Positions 26,063 to 37,704 of a stretch of DNA of 64,000 nt are shown one piece after another. Position 1 is the first letter of the stretch; each line of letters begins with the position of its first letter. A program made the translations under genes and the position numbers. The notes beneath the pieces were generated by a model. It searched no databases. It worked only from the letters and a program-made list of their open reading frames with translations, and had not been told where the DNA came from. This DNA is from CAIWHR01 sp963708855 (GTDB lineage: Bacteria > Pseudomonadota > Gammaproteobacteria > Burkholderiales > Casimicrobiaceae), in contig CAVPUM010000008.1 in assembly GCA_963708855.1 (NCBI GenBank), positions 214,372 to 278,371 on the forward strand, read 5' to 3'.

Positions 26063-27075
26063 GCGGCACGCCTTGACCTGCGGTCGCGCGCGATGGCGGC
26101 CTCGCGGTCCCGCTCGCCCATCGGAAAGTGACAGCGGACCTGGCCTTCCTCCCACGGCCGGATGTCCGGACGCACCCGGCACGCATGGTCCGTGGCATCG
26201 ATGCAGCGCGGCGCGAACAGGCAGCCCTCGCGGCCGGTCGTAGAGACCCGGCACCACCCCGGGGATGGTGGCAAGGCGCGTTTCGCCGGTGCTGCGCTCG
26301 GGCATCGCCGCCAGCAGCGCCGCCGTGTAGGGGTGCTGCGGGTTGGCAAACAGCGCGTCGGCGCCACGCTCCTCGACCACCTGTCCGGCGTACATCACGG
26401 CGACGCGGCGCGCCATTTCCGACACCACGCCCATGTTGTGCGTGACCAGCACCAGCGCCATGCCGCGCTCGTTCTGCAGTCCGCGCAAGCAGATCCAGGA
26501 TCTGGGCCTGGATGGTCACGTCGAGCGCCGTGGTCGGCTCGTCCGCGATGAGGAGCCGCGGATTGCAGGCGATCGCCATCGCGATCATCACGCGCTGGTT
26601 CATGCCGCCGGAGAGCTGGTGCGGAAAGTCGCCGAGGCGGCTCGCCGCGGCGGGAATGCCCACCTGTTCCAGCAGCTCGGCGGCGCGATGCCGCGCGGCC
26701 TTGTGGTCGAGCCCCAGGTGCAGCCGCAGCGTTTCGGTCAGCTGGAAGCCGACGGTGAAGCAGGGGTTGAGGCTGGTCGTCGGATCCTGGAAGATCATCG
26801 CCACGTCCTTGCCGATGACCTTGCGCCGCTCGCGGTCGGAAAGGCTCGGCAGTTCGCGCCCGGCAAAGCGCATCCGCCGCGCCTCGCACCCGGCCCGGGA
26901 AGGCCACGAGTCCCATCAGCGCCAGCATCGTCACGCTCTTGCCGGAACCGGACTCGCCGACGATGCCCAGCACTTCGCCTTCGTCGAGGGTCAGGCTGAC
27001 GCCGTCGACGGCGTGCAGCACGCCCGTCTGCGCCGGGAAGTCGACGTGCAGGTCTTCGATCTCGAGCAGCGCCAT
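26059..27075 (-). CDS. dppD: Dipeptide ABC transporter ATP-binding protein DppD (three frameshifts)
   Basis: About 338 residues. The protein reads through three frame changes, each explained by one extra base: near 26881-26886, 26485-26488 and 26229-26237. Ordered motifs are IVGESGSGKSVTMLALMGLV (Walker A), MIFQDPTTSLNPCFTVGFQL, LSGGMNQRVMIAMAIACNP, LLIADEPTTALDVTIQAQIL, LVLVTHNMGVVSEMARRVAV and the C-terminal CLFAPRCIDATDHACRV. It pairs with DppF to power the permeases. Length after correction is normal, so decay is unlikely. Confidence 0.85.
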
Positions 27076-27084
27076 GGTCGAGGC

Positions 27085-28005
27085 TCAGCGCTTGAGCTTC
27101 GGGTCGAGCGCGTCGCGCAGCCCGTCGCCCAGCAGGTTGAACGCCAGCACGGTGATCAGGATCGCCAGCCCGGGAAAGGTCACCACCCACCAGGCGCGGA
27201 TCACGAATTCGCGCGCGTCGGCGAGCATCGTCCCCCATTCGGACGCGGGCGGCTGCGCGCCGAGGCCGAGGAAGCCCAGCGCGGCGGCGTCGAGGATGGC
27301 GGTGGAGACGCCCAGCGACGCCTGCACGATCAGCGGCGCGGCGCAGTTCGGCAGGACTTCGTTGAACATCAGCCGCAGCCGGCTGGCGCCGTTCGCGCGC
27401 GCGGCGGTGACGTAATCCTTCGAGGTTTCCGTGATCACCGCGGCACGCGTGATGCGAACGTAGTGCGGCAGCACGACCACCGCCACCGCCAGCATCGCGT
27501 TCATCAGTCCCGGCCCGAGGATGGCGACGATCACGATCGCGAGCAGCAGGCTCGGCAGCGTGAGGATGATGTCCATCAGCCGCATGATCGCGATCTCGGT
27601 GATGCCGCGGGCGAATCCCGCCACCAGCCCGAGGACGATCCCGAGCGACGATCGACAGGGCGACGACCGCGATGCCGATCAGCAGCGACAGGCGCGCGCC
27701 GTAGATGAGCCGGGACACGATGTCGCGCCCGATGGCGTCGGTGCCCAGCGGATAGGCCCACGAGCCGCCGGCCTGCCAGGCGGGCGGCTGCAGGAACGCG
27801 GCGTTGTTGGTCAGATCCGGCGAGTAGGGCGCGAGAAAATTGGCGAACGCGGCCATCAGCAGCACGATCACGACGACGACCAGCCCGGCCACCGCGCCGC
27901 GATTGGCACGGAAGTAGCCCCAGAACTCGCGCAGCGGACTCGGCGGCGCGGCGGCCGTGCTGTCGCGGCGATCGACTCGGCCGTCATGTCGGCTCGGCTC
28001 GTCAT
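27085..28005 (-). CDS. dppC: Dipeptide ABC transporter permease DppC (frameshifts)
   Basis: About 306 residues. The N-terminal cytoplasmic segment and first helix (LREFWGYFRANRG, then AGLVVVVIVLLMAAFANFLA) are followed by the conserved PLGTDAIGRDIVSRLIYGAR, an EAA-type loop (DYVTAARANGASRLRLMFNE) and further membrane helices. The frame breaks near 27951-27959 (net two extra bases) and near 27645-27650 (one extra base). ATG 28005-28003 overlaps the dppB stop. DppB and DppC form the transmembrane channel. Confidence 0.85.
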
Positions 28006-29013
28006 GTCGAGCGCCGGATGCGCGGATTGATGATGCCGTAGGTGACGTCGACCAGCAGGTTGACCATCATCACCACGACGCCCAGCATGAGGAGACCACC
28101 CTGCAGGACCGGATAGTCGCGGCGGTTGATCGCCTCGATCAGCCACTTGCCGACGCCGGGCCAGGAGAAGATGGTCTCGGTCAGGATCGCGCCGGTGAAG
28201 AGCACGCCGACCTGAAGGCCGATCACCGTGATCACCGGGATCAGCGCATTGCGAAACGCGTGCAGCGCGATGACGCGCAGATTCGACAGTCCCTTCGCCC
28301 GGGCCGTGCGGATGTAATCCTCGCCGAGGACCTCGAGCATCGCCGAGCGCGTCATGCGCGCGATGATGGCGAGCGGATTGGTGCCGAGCACGATCATGGG
28401 CAGGACCAGGTGCGAAACGGCGGACTTGAACGCACCCTTTTCTCCGGAGAGCAGCGCGTCGATCGTCAGGAACCCGGTCACCGGCTCGATGAAATACCGG
28501 ACGGAGATGCGGCCGGACACCGGCGTCCAGCCGAGCTGCACCGAAAACAGCAGGATCAGCAGCAGCCCCCACCAGAAGATGGGCATCGAATAGCCGGTGA
28601 GCGAAACCCCCATCACGCCGTGGTCGAACACCGAATTGCGGCGCACCGCGGCCAGCATCCCGGCCGGGATGCCGATGATGAGCGCGAACACGATCGCGCA
28701 GAGCGGCAAGCTCGATGGTGGCCGGAAACAGCGCGGCGAACTCGCGCAGCACCGGCTCCTGCGTGATCATCGACTTGCCGAGGTCGCCGGAGAGGACCCG
28801 GCCGATGTAGATGCCGTACTGGACGAGCACCGGCCGATCGAGGCCGTAGTCCTTGAGCAGCGCGGCGTGCCGCGCCGGATCGATGCCGCGCTCGCCGGCC
28901 ATGGTCTCGATCGGATCGCCGGGCACGATCCGGATGAGGAAGAACGCGAGCAGCGTCATCCCGAGGAATGTCGGGATGACGAGGCTGACGCGGCTCAGCA
29001 GGAAACGAAGCAT
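28002..29013 (-). CDS. dppB: Dipeptide ABC transporter permease DppB (one frameshift)
   Basis: About 337 residues, first gene of the operon. It starts MLRFLLSRVSLVIPTFLGMT with the typical first helix, then FFLIRIVPGDPIETMAGERG, and after the break FALIIGIPAGMLAAVRR, the EAA loop DYIRTARAKGLSNLRVIALH and the C-terminal helix region GGLLMLGVVVMMVNLLVDVT. One extra base at about 28706-28710 (CTTG where CTG is expected) causes the break. The 267 bases upstream to the divergent amidohydrolase hold the promoters for both directions; no clear hexamers were identified. Confidence 0.87.
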
Positions 29014-29280
29014 CGTGGGGCTGGCGGTGGCGGGCCTGCGGATTCGTCGCCGCGCCGGACGTCCTGCTCCGGGCGCGGGAAGAGATCGTGCGCAATCGTC
29101 ATTGAACCACACTTTGGAACGCCGCTGCCGGTCGGCCCGGCCTTCGCCCCCGCGCAGCGGCATTGACGCTCCGGGGGGCTTTGGGCATCATCGGCCGGCG
29201 CACCGGCCAGGCATCCAATCCCCGTTGCCGGCCTTCGTCCTTCGCCGCATCCGGCAATCGGCCGCCCCTCGACCGCACCC

Positions 29281-30470
29281 ATGACGAATCCCGTTCTGCA
29301 CATCTCGGGCTGGCACGCCGAGTTCACGGCATTGCGCCGCGACCTGCACATGCACCCGGAGCTCGGCTTCGAGGAGCACCGGACCGCGAAGATCGTCTGC
29401 GAGCGGCTCGCGGCACTCGGCATCGAGCACCACGCGGGGATCGGCCGGACCGGCGTCGTTGCCGTCATTCGCGGCCGGTCCGACGCGAGCGGCCGCGCCG
29501 TCGGCCTGCGCGCGGACATGGACGCGCTGCCGATGCAGGAGGAAAACGACTTCGCGCACAAGTCGCGTTACGACGGGCGGATGCATGGCTGCGGCCACGA
29601 CGGGCACACGACGATGCTGCTCGCCGCCGCGCGCTACCTGCACGAGACGCGCAATTTCGACGGCACCGCCTATCTCATCTTCCAGCCGGGAGAGGAGGGC
29701 TACGCCGGCGCCAAGGCGATGATCGAGGACGGGCTGTTCGAGCGCTTCCCGGCCGAGCAGGTGTACGCGCTCCACAACTGGCCCGGCCTGCCGCCGGGGC
29801 GCATCGGCATCACGCCCGGCCCGGCGATGGCGGCGGCGGACCGCATCGAGATCACGATCGACGGGCGCGGCGGCCACGGCGCGCATCCGCACGCGGCGGT
29901 CGACCCGGTGCTGGTCGCCGGTCACATCATCACGGCGGTGCAGTCGATCGTCTCCCGCAACGTGAGTCCCATCGACACCGCCGTGGTGAGCCTCTGCGCG
30001 ATGCAGGCGGGAAACCCGGCGGCGATGAGCGTGATCCCGTCGCACGCGACGCTCGTCGGCACCGTGCGCACGTTTCGGCCGGCCACGCAGGACATGATCG
30101 AGCGGCGGCTGGCCGAACTCGTGCCATCGCATCGCCGCGGCATTCGGAGCGAGCGCGAAGCTCAAGTACGAGCGCGTCTACCCCGCGACCGTCAACCACG
30201 CCCGCGAAGCGGAATTCGCCGCGACCGTCGCGGAGGCGCTGATCGGCGCGCGAGAACGTCGTGCGCAATCTCGATCCGTCGATGGGCTCCGAGGATTTCT
30301 CGTTCATGCTGCAGGCGAAGCCGGGCGCGTTCGCGCGGCTGGGGCAGGGCGGCATCGAGGGCGGGTGTTTCCTGCACAACAGCCTCTACGATTTCAACGA
30401 CGCGGTCATTCCGCTCGGCGCCGGGTACCTCGCGGCGCTCGCCGAGACGGCGATGCCGATCGCGACATGA
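29281..30470 (+). CDS. M20 family amidohydrolase / hippurate hydrolase-like (two frameshifts)
   Basis: About 396 residues. Metal-binding and family motifs are clear: LRRDLHMHPELGFEEHRTAK, GLRADMDALPMQEEN, MHGCGHDGHTTMLL, FQPGEEGYAGAKAMIEDGLF, HGAHPHAAVDPV, and near the end LDPSMGSEDFSFMLQAKPG. Two single extra bases (near 30123-30126 and 30247-30252) break the frame in the last third; after correction the C terminus is normal. The M20D subfamily removes acyl groups from amino acids or splits N-acyl and indole conjugates. Divergence from dppBCDFA suggests that it acts on imported peptides or N-acyl amino acids; that link is inference. Confidence 0.85.
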
Positions 30471-30539
30471 GCGCGCGGCGCGGCGGGCTGCGCGGTGCGC
30501 AGGCGACGGTGGCGTGCCACGCGGTCGAAGAGGATCGGC

Positions 30540-30545
30540 TATAAT
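30540..30545 (+). promoter_or_regulatory. Putative -10 for smc
   Basis: A perfect TATAAT (context GGCTATAATTTG) lies 104 bases before the smc start codon. No convincing -35 is seen 16-18 bases upstream. It marks a probable transcript start for the smc-zipA-ligA group. Confidence 0.5.
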
Positions 30546-30648
30546 TTGATCCTTTTGCGTCGTCCGCCCCGAGACGACCGCGACCATCGTTTGCGCGCTC
30601 GCGCGGGCGCATGCCCGCACCGGCCGCCCCCTACATCCGCAGGTTCCA

Positions 30649-33600
30649 TTGCGCCTCACCCAGATCAAGCTCGCAGGGTTCAAGTCGTTCGTTGACCCGA
30701 CGGCCATCGCCACGCCCGGCCAGCTGGTCGGGATCGTCGGACCCAACGGCTGCGGCAAGTCCAACGTGATCGACGCCGTGCGCTGGGTGCTCGGCGAGTC
30801 GAAGGCGTCGGCGCTGCGCGGCGAATCGATGCAGGACGTGATCTTCAACGGCGCCGGCGAGCGCAAGGCCGTCGGCCGCGCGTCGGTGGAGCTCGCGTTC
30901 GACAACAGCGCGGGCCGGATCGGCGGCCAGTGGGGCCAGTATGCCGAGCTCTCGATCAAGCGCGTGCTGACGCGCGACGAGGACTCGTCCTACTACATCA
31001 ACAACATCCCGGTGCGCCGCCGCGACATCTACGATCTCTTCCTCGGCACGGGCCTCGGGCCGCGCGCCTACGCGATCATCGAGCAGGGCATGATCTCGCG
31101 CGTGATCGAGGCCAAGCCCGAGGAGCTGCGCGTGTTCCTGGAGGAAGCCGCCGGCGTCTCCAAGTACAAGGAGCGGCGCAAGGAAACCGAAGCCCGCCTC
31201 GCCGACACGCGCAAGAACCTCGCCCGCGTCGAGGACATCCGGATCGAGCTCGGCGCCCAGCTGGAAAAGCTCGAAGCGCAGGCCAGGGTCGCCACCGAGT
31301 TCCGCGAGCACGAGGCCCGCCTGAAGCTCGTGCAGCACCTGCTGTGGTTCTCGAAGCAGCAGGACGCCGCGGGCGCCCGCGAGCGCCACGCGACGGCGGT
31401 CGCCGGCCTCACGGTCGCCTTCGAAAGCCTGCAGGCCGACGTGCGCGCCGCCGAAGCGAGGCAGGAGGCGCTGCGCGCCGACCACTATGCCGCGGGCGAC
31501 GCGATGCACGAGCGGCAGGGAGCCTTCTACGAGGCGAACGCGGAGGTGACGCGGCTGGAGCAGCAGCTCGCGTTCGCGCGCGAGAGCGAGACCCGAATCA
31601 CGCAGCAGGTCGCCCAGCTGACCGAGCAGATCGGCGCGCTCGCCGGCCAGGAGTCCGGGCTGCTCGCGGACCGGACCGCCATCGAAAGGGCCATCGAGGA
31701 CGCGCTCTCGGCGCGGGAGCGCACCGGCGACGACGAGCGCGCCGCCGTCGCCGCGCTGCCGGCACTGGAACAGCGCGTCGCCGCCGCGGCGGCGGTGTCC
31801 GCCGACCTGCAGCAGCGGATCGCGCTGGCCGAGCAGGCCATCCGCGTCATCGAGACCAAGCGCGAGAACGTCGCGCACGTGCTGGCGCAGCTTGCGCCTC
31901 GCCGCGTGCGCTTGCAGGAAGATCTCGAGGCGCTGGGCGCGCCCGTCACCGGCCAGATCGCGGAAGTCGAGGATCAGCTGCGGCAGGAAACGGCCGAGCT
32001 CGCGTCGAAGCAGGCCGGATTGAACGGCCTGCGCGATGCGGTGCAGGGGCTGCAGGATCGCCAGCGCGCAGCCAGCGATGCCGCCCAGCAGGCCGGGCGC
32101 AAGCTCGCGGACATCGAAGCGCGGTCGCAGGCGCTGGCCGCGCTGCAGGCGAAGATCGGCCAGGGCAAGGACAGCGCGCAGTGGCTGCTGGACCGCGGCC
32201 TCGCCAAGGCCCATCGCCTCTGGCAGGGACTCGACATCGAGCCGGGATGGGAAGACGCGCTCGAGGCGGTGCTGCGGGAGCGGCTCGATGCGGTCGAGCT
32301 CGATCGGCTCGAAGCCACGCTGGATTGGCTCGGCGGCAGTGGCGACGCGAGAGGCGGCCCGCCGCGCATCGCGTTCTACGTGCCGGCGGCCGGCGCCGCG
32401 CGCGGAGGGCGGCGACGGCCACGGCGACACGCTGCTCGCGCGCGTCCGCTCGGTGCGCCCGGAGATCGCGCGTCTGCTCGCGGACTGGCTGCGCGGCGTG
32501 CGGTGCCGCGACGACGTCGGGGCCGCGCTGCGGGATCGCGGCACGCTTGCGGTCGGCGAGTCCTTCGTCACGCCGCAGGGGCATCTCGTCACCGCGCAGT
32601 CGATCCATTTCTTCGCCGCGGACAGCGATCTGCACGGCGTGCTTGCCCGGCAGCGCGAGCTCATCGAGCTCGAGCACGCCATGGGCGGCGTGCGGCAGGA
32701 TGCGCTGGCCGCGCGGGCGGCGCTGGCCGCCGTCGAAACCGAGCTCGACGAGACGCAACGGAACTATCACCGCGAGAGCATGGCGTTCTCGTCGCAGCAG
32801 CGGCGCTGCCACGATCTCGAGCTCGAGCTCCTGCAATTGAAGCAGGCGGCCGAAGCCGCCGAGAAACGCCGCGTCCAGATCGTCGCCGAGCTCGCCGATC
32901 TCGCCGCGCAGGCGGCCGCCGAGCAGGCGCAGGGCGAGGCGCTCGCGCGCGAGCTCGCGGATTCGCAGCTGCGGCTGCACGACGAGGCGACCCGGCGCGA
33001 CGCGGCCCGGCACGCGCAGCACGAAGCCGAGGTCGAGTTCGCGCGCGGCCGCGAGCGCGTCCGCGTCGCCGAGCGCGCGGCGCAGGAGGCGGTCTTCGCC
33101 GAGCGCAGCTGCCGCGAGCGCCTGGCCGAGCTCGAGCGGCGCCGGGAATCGCTCGCCATCCAGATGGCGCAGCAGCGCGAGCTGCTGGCCAAGCTGACCT
33201 CGGAACGCGCGGCCATCGACTGGACGCCCGTCGAGGAAGCGCTGCAGCGGCAGCTCGCGGCCCGCGGGGACGCCGAGCAGGCGCTGGCGGCGGCGCGCGA
33301 CCGGCTGGAGGGCCTGGGCACCGAGCTGCGCGCGGCGGAGGAAGCGCGGCTGGTCGCCGAGCAGAAGCTCGAGCCCGCGCGCGCGAAGATCGAGGAGATG
33401 CGGCTGAAGGAGCAGGCGTCCGCGCTTGCCGAGGAGCAGTTTGGCGGGCAGCTCGCCGAAGCCCATGCCGACGTCGCCGCGCTTCCCGCGGCGCTGAAGG
33501 CGTTTGGCAGCAAGTCCGGATTGCCCGCGGAGATCGAGCGTTTGCAGGGCGCGATCGCGGGCCTCGGGGCGGTCAACCTCGCGGCGCTCGACGAGCTCGG

Positions 33601-34186
33601 GATCGCGACCGAGCGCAAGCAGTACCTGGACGCGCAGTCGGCGGACCTCACCGAAGCGATGGCCACGCTCGAGAACGCGATCCGGCAGATCGACCGGGAG
33701 TCGCGGCAGCTGCTGCAGCAGACGTTCGACACCGTCAACGAGAATTTCGCCAGGCTCTTCCCGGTCCTGTTCGGCGGCGGGCAGGCGCAGCTCGTGCTGA
33801 CGGGAGAAGAGATTCTCGACTCCGGCGTGCAGGTCGTGGCCCAGCCCCCGGGCAAGCGCAACACGTCGATCCACCTTCTTTCCGGCGGCGAGAAGGCGCT
33901 CACGGCCATTTCGCTGGTCTTCGCGCTGTTTCAGCTGAATCCGGCGCCGTTCTGCCTGCTGGACGAGGTCGATGCGCCGCTCGACGACCCCAACACCGAC
34001 CGCTTCTGCCGGATGGTGCAGGACATGTCGCGGCAGACCCAGTTCCTGTTCATCTCGCACAACAAGATCACGATGGAAATGGCGAGCCAGCTGATCGGCA
34101 TCACGATGCCGGAGGCCGGCATTTCGCGCGTGGTCGCCGTCGACATCGCGGAAGCGCTCGAGCTTGCGGCGACCGGTGCCGCCTGA
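30649..34186 (+). CDS. smc: Chromosome segregation protein SMC (one frameshift)
   Basis: 1179 residues, the standard bacterial SMC length. The N-terminal ATPase half has Walker A GIVGPNGCGKSNVIDAVRWV; long coiled coils flank the hinge (about residues 500-660); the C-terminal half has LLSGGEKALTAISLVFAL and Walker B FCLLDEVDAPLDD followed by FLFISHNK. One extra base near 32399-32405, in the hinge region, breaks the frame; removing it joins GAARG to EGGDGHGDTLLAR. The start is TTG 30649 (RLTQIKLAGFKSFVDPT). SMC compacts and separates chromosomes; scpA and scpB are not in the window. Confidence 0.92.
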
Positions 34187-34273
34187 TGGGGCATCAGCGC
34201 CTGGCGCTGCCGACCGATCGGACGGGTACGCGCGCAGCGGCTCGCACCGCCGGCCGATCATGATGGTGCGCGC

Positions 34274-34279
34274 TATAAT
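34274..34279 (+). promoter_or_regulatory. Putative -10 for zipA
   Basis: A perfect TATAAT (context GCGCTATAATCGGC) occurs 74 bases before zipA in the 166-base smc-zipA gap. No good -35 was found. It may give zipA-ligA expression independent of smc. Confidence 0.4.
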
Positions 34280-34352
34280 CGGCGGCACGCGCGGCGGACT
34301 GCGGCGATTTCGCCCGGGACGCCGCGCGCCCGTCGTTCAAATGCCCTGACGC

Positions 34353-35585
34353 ATGACCTCGCTGCAACTTGGCCTCATCGCCGCCGGCGCCCTTCTCGTA
34401 GGCGGGGTCATCGCCTACAACTGGTTTCAGGAGCGCCGCGTTCGGCGCCGCATCCGGGAGGCGTTTTCGCCGCGTGCCGGCGGTGCCGACGCGGCACGGG
34501 ATTCTGCGTTGCCGGTGGCGTCGGCCGCGCGCATCGAGCCGTCGCTGCCGCCGACCCGCGCGGGAAGCGCCATTGCCGGAGAATGCGCGGCGTGCCGGTG
34601 GCGACGGCGACGGTGCGAACGACGACGGCTATGAGCCGCCGCTCGAGGTTCATGCGCGGATCGCCTCCGAGATGGCTGCCGGACGAATTCACGCCGCCGG
34701 CGGCCTTGCGTCCGGACGGCGCGTCGACGCGGCGAGGCGCGCCGCCGCAGGCGAACGCAGCTCCGCCACAACCGGATCCGGACATCGAGTGCATCGTGAC
34801 GCTGCAGCCCACCCGGCCGATTGCGGCCGGTGCCCTCGCGGCGGGTTTGCATGCACGCCTCGGCCGGCCCCTGCGGTGGTTCGGGCGGCGCGGACCGGAC
34901 TTGCCGTGGCAGTTGCTGAAATCGGACACCATCGGCGAGTTCTCCGAAATCGCGGCGTGCCTGCTTCTGGCCAACCGCGGCGGCGCCGCGACCGTGCCGC
35001 TGCTCGAGGCGTTCGTGCGCGCGGTCACCGATCTTGCCGCGTCGCTTCCGGCGGCGCTGCTCGCCCCGGATGTCGCCGCCGAGGCCGCGCGGGCCGAAGC
35101 GCTCGACCGCATCTGCGCCGATCTCGACGTGCAGATCGGCATCACGGTGCTGAAGACCGACGGCGCGATGATTCTCGGCACCCGGCTGCGCGGCATTGCC
35201 GAGGCCGCGGGGTTCAGGCTCGCCGACGGCGGGCGCTTCGACTGGGTGCAGGAGGAAACCGGCGCGGTGCTGTACGCGCTGCAGAATTACCGCTCCGAGC
35301 CCTTCACCGCGGACACGCTGCGCGTGACCTCGACGCCGGGCGCGGTGTTTCTGCTCGACGTCCCGCGCGTCGCGGAACCGGTCCGCGTCTACGACCAGAT
35401 GAAGCTCGGCGCCAAGCGCATGGCGCAGACGCTGGGGGCGACGCCTGGTCGACGACAACCGGCGCGCACTGGACGACGCCGCGCTCAATGCCATCCGCGA
35501 CCAGGTGCGCAGCACGGCGGCGGCATTGCGCGAGGTCCATATCGAGCCGGGCAGCCCGCGCGCGCAGGCGCTGTTCGGTGGCTGA
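34353..35585 (+). CDS. zipA: Cell division protein ZipA (three frameshifts)
   Basis: About 410 residues. An N-terminal membrane anchor (LQLGLIAAGALLVGGVIAYN) with a basic segment is followed by a low-complexity linker and a C-terminal FtsZ-binding domain (IECIVTLQPTRPIAAGALAA, then GAVFLLDVPRVAEPVRVYDQ). Three single extra bases at about 34559-34564, 34675 and 35451-35455 break the frame; corrected, the protein ends with ALFGG at TGA 35585. ZipA tethers the FtsZ ring to the membrane. The smc-zipA-ligA order supports the call. The TGA overlaps a GTG that may start ligA. Confidence 0.82.
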
Positions 35586-37692
35586 AACGGCCGTCGGCCC
35601 GAGCGCGAGCCATTCGATCGTGCCCGCAGTCGACCTCCCGGGAATCGCGGCGGCGGCGCGCCCGCCTCCGCCGTTGCGCGCGCCGCCGAGCTCCGGCGCG
35701 AAATCGCCGCCCACGATCATCGCTACTACGTTCTCGATGCTCCGGCCATCAGCGACGCCGAGTACGACAGCCTGTTCCGCGAGTTGCAGGCGCTGGAGGA
35801 GCAGTTTCCGGCGCTGGTGACGCCCGAGTCGCCGACGCAGCGGGTCGGCGGCGCCCCGGCCGCCACGTTCGAGGCGGTCGCGCATCGCGTGCCGATGCTC
35901 TCGCTCAACAATGCGTTCTCCGCCGACGAAGCCGAGGCCTTCGACCGGCGCGTGCGGCAGGGCCTCGGCGTCGAGGAAGTCGAGTACGCGGTGGAGCCCA
36001 AGTTCGACGGCCTCGCCGTGAGCCTGCGCTACGAGCACGGGCGCTTCGCGATCGGGGCGACCCGCGGCGACGGCTCCTCGGGCGAGAACGTCACCGCCAA
36101 TCTGCGCACCGTCGGCGCGATCCCGCTGGCGCTCGCGGGCGATGCGATCCCGCCGTCCATCGAGGTGCGCGGCGAGGTGCTGATGATGAAAAGCGACTTC
36201 GAGGCGCTGAACGCCGCCCAGGCCGCCAAGGGCGAGAAGCCGTTCGCCAACCCGCGCAATGCCGCCGCAGGCGGCCTGCGTCAGCTCGACGCGAGGATCA
36301 CCGCCAGCCGCCGCCTTGCCTTCTACGCGTACGGCATCGGCGACGTGCGCTGGGGACCGGTCGCGCCACCCGCCACCCACGAAGCGCTGCTGCTGCTGCT
36401 GGCGAAGCTCCGCTTGCCCGGTGACCAGGGAACGCGCCGTCGTGCGCGGCCTCGCCGGGCTGCTCGGTTATTACCGGCGGATGGGCGAGCGCCGCGACGG
36501 GCTGCCGTTCGAGATCGACGGCGTCGTCTACAAGGTCAACGACCTGGCGCTGCAGGAGCGTCTCGGTTTCGTGTCGCGGGCGCCGCGCTTCGCGATCGCG
36601 CACAAGTTCCCGGCCGAGGAAATGGCGACCGAGGTGGTCGGCATCGACGTCCAGGTGGGGCGCACCGGCGCCATCACGCCGGTGGCGCGGCTCAAGCCCG
36701 TGTTCGTCGGCGGCGTGACGGTGACCAACGCCACGCTGCACAACGAGGACGAGGTGCACCGCAAGGACGTCCGGGTCGGCGACACGGTGATCGTGCGGCG
36801 GGCCGGGGACGTGATACCGGAAGTCGTGCGGGTCGTTGCGGAGAAGCGGCCGGACGGCACGCTCCCGTTTGCGCTGCCGGCGCAGTGTCCGCAATGCGGC
36901 TCGGCGATCGCGCGCCTTCCGGACGAGGCCGTCGCGCGTTGCACCGGCGGGCTCTTCTGTCCCGCCCAGCGCAAACAGGCGCTGCTGCATTTCGCCAGCC
37001 GCCGCGCCGTGGACATCGAGGGCCTCGGGGAGAAGCTCGTCGACCAGCTGGTCGATGCCGGCCTCGTGCGGACGCCGGCCGACGTCTTCACGCTGGAGAT
37101 CGCGGACCTCGCCGCACTCGAGCGGATGGCCGAGAAGTCGGCGGCCAACGTCGTCGCGGCGATCGAAAAGAGCAAGGACACGACGCTCGCGCGCTTCATT
37201 TTCGGATTGGGCATCCGCCACGTGGGCGAGGCCACCGCCAAGGATCTGGCGCGGCATTTCGGCGGACTCGACGCCCTGCTCGACGCGGATCGCGGCGACG
37301 CTGCTCGAAGTGCGCGACGTCGGGCCGGTGCTCGCCGAGAGCATCGTCCGGTTCTTCGCCGAGCCGCACAACCGCGAGGTGATCGCGGCGCTCCGGGCCG
37401 CCGGCATGCACTGGCCCGAGAGCGACGCCCGAGCGCGCACCGGCCGGACACGCTGACCGGACTCACGTTCGTGCTGACCGGGACCCTGCCGACGCTCTCG
37501 CGCGAGGATGCCAAGGCGCGGATCGAAGCCGCGGGCGGGAAGGTCGCGGCAAGCGTGTCGAAGAAGACCAGCTACGTGGTTGCCGGGACCGATGCCGGAA
37601 GCAAGCTCGCGAAGGCGGAGGAACTCGGCGTGCCGGTGCTCGACGAGGGCGGCCTCCTGCAGTTGCTGTCCGCGAACCGCGAAACCCGATAA
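35578..37692 (+). CDS. ligA: NAD-dependent DNA ligase LigA (several frameshifts)
   Basis: About 700 residues. Visible are the Ia domain (AAHDHRYYVLDAPAISDAEY), adenylation motif EPKFDGLAVSLRYE with the active lysine, RGEVLMMKSDFEALN, the zinc finger (CPQC with C..GGLFC), helix-hairpin-helix repeats (LLEVRDVGPVLAESIVRFFA) and a BRCT domain starting LTGLTFVLTGTLPTLSREDA. Frame changes lie near 35650-35690, 36420, 37290, 37429 and 37445. No start codon exists in the body frame, so GTG 35578 plus a shift is assumed; the first 30 residues are uncertain. The enzyme is essential, so errors are likely. Confidence 0.9.
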
Positions 37693-37704
37693 AGGAGCAT
37701 TGCG

